From positions 124,001 to 188,000 of the forward strand of contig CBFFRQ010000018.1 of the NCBI GenBank assembly GCA_965644315.1: a stretch of DNA of 64,000 nucleotides. Direction: 5' to 3'. Positions within the stretch are counted from its first letter, which is position 1. Every line of letters starts with the position of its first letter. This document shows positions 58,253-64,000 of this stretch, in pieces. The notes under the pieces were generated by a model that worked only from the letters and a program-made list of their open reading frames with translations, did not search any database and was not told where the DNA came from. A program made the position numbers and the translations under genes. The stretch comes from Caecitellus pseudoparvulus (taxonomy: Eukaryota > Bigyra: Bicosoecida).

Positions 58253-60053
58253 TGATAAGTACCCTCGGTACAGGGCATCCATATCGTGTGCGTATGCCTG
58301 CTCTGAGGCTGGTGACACCGCAACACCACCCATATCCCCACCGCACGCCCGTCAGCGCAATGCAAGCTCTTCCGGCGTGCCAGCGTTCGCTTGCGTGCAA
58401 CACCCCCAGCTTGGCGCTGAGGAACAGCTGCACCCCTGTGGCCCATGCAACCACCACACCACTGGAAGCGCACCCCGCCTGGCCCTTTGCCCGTGTGACA
58501 AGGAAGCAGCGGACCAGCATCAGAAGAACCCACCCCCCCCCCCCCCTCCCCCCGTCCGCATAGGGACACTTTCTAATCCCAGCGCAAATCTGAACGGTGC
58601 AAGTCAAGTCCCCATGGTAGCGTACGTTTGCACATGGCCTTAGCCTCGGCCTGCCTGTCGCTGCACGAGTACACAGAAGTGAGCGGCGCACAGCTTGCGT
58701 GCCGGGCGTTTCGCCTGCAACGGCATGGGACATGTCACCTCCTCCGCTCCCGCCTGTCGCCCTCTCCTGCGCAGTGAGCCGGATAGTGTCGTGAAGAGCT
58801 GTACACCTCATGGCCTGCAGACGCCATCGCAGGCTGCAGGTTCGTGCAGGGGCCTAGCACGCGGGTTCAGCATTGGCGTTGCAAAGCCGAGTCACACACA
58901 GACCCCTCTGCGTGCAGGCGCCCCCCCACCCGAGCTCCCCCTGCCAGAGCATGCCCTTTCGAGAAACTTGACCTTGTTGCATCGCGGACTGTGCTCCATG
59001 GATGGCTTCAGCGGTGCGTTGGGACAGGGGTAGCACCCGCCTATGCGCGGCGTTTGCGCGAAACGCCGTGTCATGTTCCAAGGCACCCCCGCACACTCGT
59101 GCCAGCCCCAGCGCCGCAGAAAAGACACCATTGATATGATGTTTGTCGGTACCTATTGAAAGCGCGGCAGTTTCTTGTGAGGGTGGGTGGGACTGCATGC
59201 GCCGGGCGCTGGTGCTGCCTGCCTCCAACGCCACCCCTCTGCGCAGGCGAACTCCCTCACCCGCGACGCACACACACCACCCCTCTGGCCATTCGCAGGG
59301 CCCACTTGGATGATCCAAGTATCTCCCTGAATGCCGCATACTGTACTGGGATGGCCTGAGCGGTGCGTGGCCGTCATGCGCTCGTCCCCATGCCTGGCGT
59401 TGCAGCCGGTGCCTGGCACTCCCACACCATCACCCGAGCCACTGCCGCCCCTTCACAGGAATGGAAGACCCGGCAACCTGATCATGAGGGGCAAGTCCCA
59501 CCACGGTGCCAGCCAAAATGGGGTGAGTGCGAGGGGCTGCTGCGCTGGTGCCTTGTGCAGGGAGCGGCTACGTCGTGACTGCTGGTGTCAAGGTACAGAG
59601 CCACGCGAGCCTCCTCCCCCCACCTGCGCAGGCCTTCCGGTACGCGATGCTGCAGAATAACTGGTGTACCACCCTGAATGACTTGGAGAGGCTCCCCACA
59701 GTGCTTGGCGGACTGAGAGGTGCGCGGCGGCAGAGGCGGGCGGCGGCAAAGGCGCGTGGCCTGAGGCGTGAGTGCTCCGAGGCGGGTGCCGTGGACGCAG
59801 GGCATGCATTGCAGTGCGCGACACCGCCTGGTGACAGTTTGATGGCCAGCGCGAGCTGCAAGGTGCCGTAGACCCCCCCCCCTGCCTGCAATGCACAGCC
59901 TGCTACCAGTTCGCCTGGGTACCCCCAAAGTGGGTGTTTGCACCACCCCCCCCCCCAAAGTGGGTGTCTGCCCCACCCCCACAAAAAGGAGTTTGCCCCA
60001 CCCCCCTATACCCCTTCGAGGGCACCCCCCCCCAGGCATGTCGCCCCCCCCCC
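58253..60053. other. Right arm of element 2: exon-like blocks and subterminal repeats
   Basis: Same as 49532-51328, shifted by about 8722 bp. The exon-like blocks and their splice sites are unchanged; only C-run lengths differ. Confidence 0.45.
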
Positions 60054-60069
60054 GAAAATCTCACGACGG
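60054..60069 (-). repeat. Right terminal inverted repeat, element 2
   Basis: Identical to 51329-51344; followed by the TG target duplicate. Confidence 0.85.
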
Positions 60070-60543
60070 TGCTGAGCAGCCAACACACCATCTACGCATA
60101 CACGGCCGTCCTGCCCACAGACAGCAGCCTCACGAATCAGGTACAGGGACTGGATTTCTGCGTGAACGTACCATTCTGGATAGTGAGGGTTGAATCGCCC
60201 ACGCGCGGCTGTCACTAATGCAGCTACATCGCCCTGTACCATCTTGGACTTGCCTCAACAAGTGCAACGCTGAGCCAGAAGGATTCAACCCCGTGATCAT
60301 GAGGAGCGGGAGCAAACTGACGAGTACATGGAAAATTAGAAGTCCTGAGCAATACATGCGTGCAGTGAGTGGGCTCCAGTGGCAACAAGGTCTGCTGGGG
60401 AAGCCCAAGTCTGACAGTCAGCTGTCGGAAAATGAGGAACGTCAACAGCAGGTAAAGTTTGGATCGCGCACAACGTGCGTCACCCCGCGTGATCTTACTC
60501 GAAGTGGGGATTCATTTGTTTTGACTTCAACGAGCTATACATG

Positions 60544-60777
60544 TCAGGGGCCCCCCTCCAAGCTGCCCACGACCGTGAGGCTGAACACGGACACAGCAAG
60601 CCACATGAAGAGCACCAGGATGCTGTACATGATGCACCACCTGATTATCTCTGATGGGAAGCTTCCTGTGGCTTCCTGACGTCCAGAGCCTGGCTTGAGC
60701 TCGGTTGCCAGCCCGTCCTCATTCCGGAGCCCTGGCCCACCATGGATGCAGCCTGGAGGAGCACGCCTCGGGCGCAT
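60544..60777 (-). pseudogene. GT61 5' fragment, unit C
   Basis: As the unit B fragment: ATG at 60777, ~64 GT61 residues including the anchor, then the same unrelated tail. The first bases upstream of this ATG match GT61 copy 1 rather than units A and B. Confidence 0.9.
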
Positions 60778-61600
60778 CGGGACGGCACGAAGTTGGCCTT
60801 GATCTGGTGCAGAACAAGTGACTCAGACCTTACAGGCGTCCGTCATGCAGCTGACGAGCTGGCATGGAAATTGATGATATGGCCCGCGAGGGAAACGCCG
60901 AGGGAGACCGATAACGACAAGCCGCCACGAGAAGCTATCCAGGCTCTGTGAGGACCCTGGCCCCCAGACTAACGATCTTCAAGACTCAGCTTCATGTGCA
61001 AAAGCAAAAGTGAGGGGGCAGAAGGGAACACATGCTCGAGCAGTATTGTCGCTGCCAGAAAGTGAGGCTTCGCGTGTCAGTCAACAGCTTTCAAAAGCAT
61101 GAGCACTTGACTGCTCATGATCCCCTGACGCACTTGCCTCCCCACCTGGAGTGTGTGATGTACTTTTCATCAATGCATGTCCGTTTTCCTTTGCAGGTCT
61201 GCAGGGTATACTCTGTTGGTGGTCGGTGCAAGAGAAACAGCGAAAACGCTGCCCGGCCGAGAAAAGAACGTCGCTGCGCCGATTCCTGCAATGAGGTGGT
61301 CACGTACTGCACCATCACATGAGCAGGCAAAATGAGTGATAGAACGCTTCATCGACTGCATCTGGTCGTCAGTCTTCTCGCCACACTACAGCAAGTCGAC
61401 GCCATCGAGAAAGTTGCACGTGCTTGAACATTTCGCGGAAGTGGCCGTTGAATTTGCACCGCTCAGAGCCGCACGCAACGCCCATGAGGAGAGGAGCGAC
61501 AGAAGAAGTCTGAGGGAGGACTCAACAGTGCCACTCCGCAATGATCACAGTATGAGGCTCGGGCAGTGGTGGGAGAACCACGTGAAAGACAGAGCGTGAC
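60586..61600. repeat. Tandem unit C, partial and mosaic
   Basis: Follows units A and B from 60586. ~60761-60830 and from ~61566 onward it instead matches the copy 1 locus (20949-21020 and 21742 onward). No GT77-like gene follows; the sequence passes into the STELLO upstream region. Confidence 0.85.
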
Positions 61601-61764
61601 GAAGCAACTTTGGGTTTGGAGGGGCGAGGGGGGGGCCTCATGTCGTGCGCCAGCGGTCTCCACATTGTGCTGTCCATGTGTCCTCAACTTGCGGTAGGCC
61701 ATTCTCAAACACGAAAATCAATGGTGCATGGTGCACCATTGCAGCATTGCTTCATGCTCTTGCA
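60778..61764. promoter_or_regulatory. Upstream region of STELLO copy 2
   Basis: 987 bp between the GT61 fragment (minus) and the STELLO start (plus), the counterpart of 20966-21947. No other gene seen. Confidence 0.5.
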
Positions 61765-64000
61765 ATGCGTGAGCTCTTGAGCCAAGAAGCTGAGCGGCCG
61801 GCAGTGGCAGCTTCCAGCTGCCTTTGCCAAGGTGCCAAGCGTCCGCACGAAAGGGCATCTACACCCCACGAACCACAAGCAATGAAGGGATCAAAAGCTT
61901 CGTGTCGCATCTTCCAGTCGCGGGCATGCACAATGATTGCAGGCTTGCTCGTGTTGAGTGCAGCGGTAGCTGTGCTCCCCTGGCGTGCGTTGGGCTCGGC
62001 ATTGTCTGGAAGGCCTCCACTGCTCAAGAGGGGCCACCAGCGCACACCATTCGCTAAACGTAATGCAGATTCGATTGAAGCTGCTGCTATTGCAGTTTTT
62101 GAAGCTAGGGACACGCGCTTTGCACCTGGCTCCGGAAGCGCAACGTCTGGCCGCAGGTTCACTGGTGCACCTGTTCGAGGCCTGCCGAACGGCACGTCCG
62201 TAGACACCTTGATCAGCCGAGCCCTCGGTTGCACCTACAATTACTCGTGTGACTCCCTGGCTGGCCTTCAAGGGTGCAGTGCGGAGCGGCCCTTCGCAGC
62301 TGTTGTGACGACCATCGCCTCCGCCCCTACAGAAGCTGTGACGGAGCTGGCCTCAGCAAGGCCAGACGTGGACATATTCGTCGTGGCAGACCGCAAAGGG
62401 CCAAACTCATGGCCCAAGGCAACTCCGGCCAACATCCACTACCTCACAGTGCCATATCAGGAGCAACACGAGTTCCAGGCTTTCTCACCTCCTTGGAATC
62501 ACTTCGGCCGCAAGAACTACGGCTACCTAGCCGCTCTGGCGTCAGGCGCATGCTTCATTTGGGACTTTGATGACGACAACGTACTGCTTGATGCAAAGAA
62601 CGGTGTGTTGAACACTGCCCACCTTTCCAGCTGGGCTGCAACCACGCTGCAGCTCAGCCGAGCGCCACGCACCGACACCAGCTCACCCTGGATCAACCAC
62701 CTGCCATTCATGGGCGCAACGTCCTTCATCTGGCCCCGCGGGACGCCCCTGGAGCAGGTGCAAGACAGCACGACCTTCTTACCCACCGTCTCTGGCGCAC
62801 AGGCGTGCAAGCAGGATGCAGCTCGCCCGGGCTGCATCCGCCTGGGGCCCACCTGCTCCTGCCTGGGTATTCTCAGCAGCCTGGCACAAGGGAACCCAGA
62901 CCTTGACGCTGTGCAGCGGCTGACTGGCCCTGCGCCTGTGGACTTCAAGCGGGAGCTGGGTGTCATGGGCGTTCTGGGCCCCGGCACGACAGTCTCCCAC
63001 AACGCCCAGGCCACCCTGCTGAGCCGCGATGTGGTGCTGTTCGCCATGCTGCCGATGACAGTTCACGGTCGCGTGTCTGATATCTGGCGGGCCCTTATTG
63101 CCAACCGCATCGCAGAGGTTGCAGGGCTGGCGGTGGCGGTGACGTCTGGCGCCGTGGTGCACCACCGCAACCCACACAACTACCTCGCCGACCTGGACGC
63201 TGAGCAGCCGCTTTATGCACAAGCGGGCGTGTTGGGCCAGCTGCTGCAAGCGTGGAAGCCTAACTCCAACAGCATCGCAGGTGCCACTGTGGAAGTATAT
63301 GTGCACCTGTACGAGAGGGGCGTGCTGGAGTGGCCCGACGTTACCTGGGCCGTGGAGTGGGTGCGGGCAGTGACGGGCCTCGTTGGAGATGCCCCAGTCA
63401 AGAAACAGGCAGCGCTGCCTTCCCCGCCAGCGCCTGTCCCGCGCCTGGCTGGGGTGACAGCCGTCGTGCACATCAACTTCGACCACACAGAGGTAATCGC
63501 GCCCTGGTTGGCGATATGGGGGCGCGTATACGACAGCGTGGTGTTCTACGTTCCTGGCCGCGAGAAGTGTGAGGCGTCTGGGCTGCCACGCGGCATAGAT
63601 GTCAGGATGGTGTGCCATGTGCCCTCCGACACCCGCCCACGGGGTGGAGCTCCGGGCCTTAGGGGCGTTGCTGGCCGCAATTCCCAGCCCTGGAAGGAGC
63701 TCTTCAGCGGATACTTTGCGTATGAGTCCCTTCTGCATGCCCTGCTCAATACTCCAGTGCCTGACAAGGGCTACATGTTCATGCACGACGATGCGATCGT
63801 GAATGTGCCGCTCATGGCCCAGAAGCTGCGAACACTGAAACCAGGAGTTGGCCTGCCGTGCGACAAGGCCATCACGCGTCTGGCGTACAACGCGGGCGAC
63901 AAGACAGTGTCTAGGATGCCGAAACATAGCGAATGGATGTGGTCCACACATGACATTGGCATTCGGGCGCTGCAGGCAGCTGCACAGGAGAACCCTGCCA
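61765..64000 (+). CDS. STELLO/DUF288-type glycosyltransferase, copy 2 (3' end outside window)
   Basis: At least 745 residues from the ATG at 61765, offset exactly 39817 bp from copy 1 with no indel inside the window. Same anchor, FGRKNYGYLAAL, WDFDDDN and MFMHDDA motifs. Differences are few and clustered: near 62610-62680 (just after WDFDDDN; K to N, and PSSGASSP to PRTDTSSP) and near 63790-63810 (three silent changes at the HDD motif). The C-terminal ~120 residues lie beyond the edge. Confidence 0.9.
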   Translation, partial: MRELLSQEAERPAVAASSCLCQGAKRPHERASTPHEPQAMKGSKASCRIFQSRACTMIAGLLVLSAAVAVLPWRALGSALSGRPPLLKRGHQRTPFAKRNADSIEAAAIAVFEARDTRFAPGSGSATSGRRFTGAPVRGLPNGTSVDTLISRALGCTYNYSCDSLAGLQGCSAERPFAAVVTTIASAPTEAVTELASARPDVDIFVVADRKGPNSWPKATPANIHYLTVPYQEQHEFQAFSPPWNHFGRKNYGYLAALASGACFIWDFDDDNVLLDAKNGVLNTAHLSSWAATTLQLSRAPRTDTSSPWINHLPFMGATSFIWPRGTPLEQVQDSTTFLPTVSGAQACKQDAARPGCIRLGPTCSCLGILSSLAQGNPDLDAVQRLTGPAPVDFKRELGVMGVLGPGTTVSHNAQATLLSRDVVLFAMLPMTVHGRVSDIWRALIANRIAEVAGLAVAVTSGAVVHHRNPHNYLADLDAEQPLYAQAGVLGQLLQAWKPNSNSIAGATVEVYVHLYERGVLEWPDVTWAVEWVRAVTGLVGDAPVKKQAALPSPPAPVPRLAGVTAVVHINFDHTEVIAPWLAIWGRVYDSVVFYVPGREKCEASGLPRGIDVRMVCHVPSDTRPRGGAPGLRGVAGRNSQPWKELFSGYFAYESLLHALLNTPVPDKGYMFMHDDAIVNVPLMAQKLRTLKPGVGLPCDKAITRLAYNAGDKTVSRMPKHSEWMWSTHDIGIRALQAAAQENPA

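Larger units (their letters stand above)
51815..60069. mobile_element. DNA transposon copy 2, 8255 bp, Plavaka/CMC-like
   Basis: Same ends, content and orientation as element 1. The target TG (40818-40819 in the intact gene) is duplicated at 51813-51814 and 60070-60071. Differences from element 1 that I can find are nearly all in homopolymer length (for example 56016-56050, 56101-56112, 58532-58553, 60024-60053). Confidence 0.92.
42355..60357 (-). pseudogene. GT77-like gene, second copy, broken by two transposons
   Basis: Same gene as 39612-41105. Host pieces: exon 1 at 60357-60240, intron 60239-60176, exon 2 at 60175-60070 and 51814-51671, intron 51670-51606, exon 3 at 51605-51345 and 43094-42355. 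The first element sits in exon 3, the second in exon 2, both in the same orientation. Outside the insertions the copy keeps its splice sites and differs from the intact gene at a few bases only, so it was broken recently. It cannot make the full enzyme unless both elements are removed. Confidence 0.92.
41334..60585. repeat. Tandem unit B, 2743 bp plus two transposon insertions
   Basis: Distance from the start of unit B to unit C is 19252 bp = 2743 + 8250 + 8255 + 2 x 2 bp. Host pieces are 41334-43094, 51345-51814 and 60070-60585. Confidence 0.93.

Noticed and set aside
58041-58811. 256-codon minus frame at the end of the second transposon gene in element 2
   Set aside because: Its length depends on a C-run that differs between the two elements; the counterpart in element 1 is split, so it is not conserved coding.
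1-64000. tRNA, rRNA or other RNA genes
   Set aside because: I saw no convincing tRNA cloverleaf or rRNA-like stretch on reading; a covariance-model scan would be needed to exclude small RNAs.

Overview
The window is nuclear DNA of a GC-rich unicellular eukaryote. The evidence is a spliceosomal cyclophilin gene (PPIL3 type), introns of 64-82 bp with GT..AG ends, Golgi-type single-anchor glycosyltransferases (GT61, STELLO, chondroitin-GalNAc-transferase-like, GT64, GT77-like), leucine-rich repeats of protist type, and an 8.25-kb eukaryotic cut-and-paste transposon. I see no operons, no bacterial-style genes and no RNA genes. The lineage (alga or heterotrophic protist) cannot be fixed from the sequence alone.

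Left part (1-18.2 kb): a long low-complexity protein gene runs off the left edge on the minus strand (1-3142). A five-exon PPIL3 cyclophilin gene (3787-4563, plus) meets the 3' end of a giant intronless gene (18179-4557, minus, 4540 codons) tail to tail; the two coding regions overlap by 7 bp.

Middle part (18.6-41 kb) is a glycosyltransferase neighbourhood: GT61 (minus) head to head with a STELLO/DUF288 transferase (plus); a chondroitin N-acetylgalactosaminyltransferase-like gene (minus); a secreted leucine-rich-repeat protein (plus); a 1499-residue chain with GT64, GT-A, F5/8C-like, GT4-like and GT2-like regions (minus); a second, nearly identical GT61 gene; and a three-exon GT77-like gene. 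Nearly all are predicted type II (single N-terminal anchor) enzymes, so the locus probably builds surface or secreted glycans, but substrates cannot be read from sequence.

Right part (38.6-64 kb) is built by recent duplication and transposition. A 2743-bp unit (5' end of GT61 + spacer + GT77-like gene + its upstream DNA) is tandemly duplicated. The second GT77-like copy is broken by two nearly identical copies of a DNA transposon (8250 and 8255 bp, 16-bp terminal inverted repeats, 2-bp target duplications) inserted in exon 3 and exon 2. Subtracting both elements restores the 2743-bp period exactly. Each element has a zinc-finger Plavaka/CMC-like transposase, a divergent second gene of unknown function, and a 3' tract of exon-like blocks. 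A second STELLO gene then starts and runs off the right edge. The GT61-STELLO pair at 18.7-24.5 kb is thus the intact form of a pair that at 36.5-64 kb has been pushed 23 kb apart.

Coordinates of spliced genes are my own exon models from reading frame, splice sites and family similarity; no transcript data were available.
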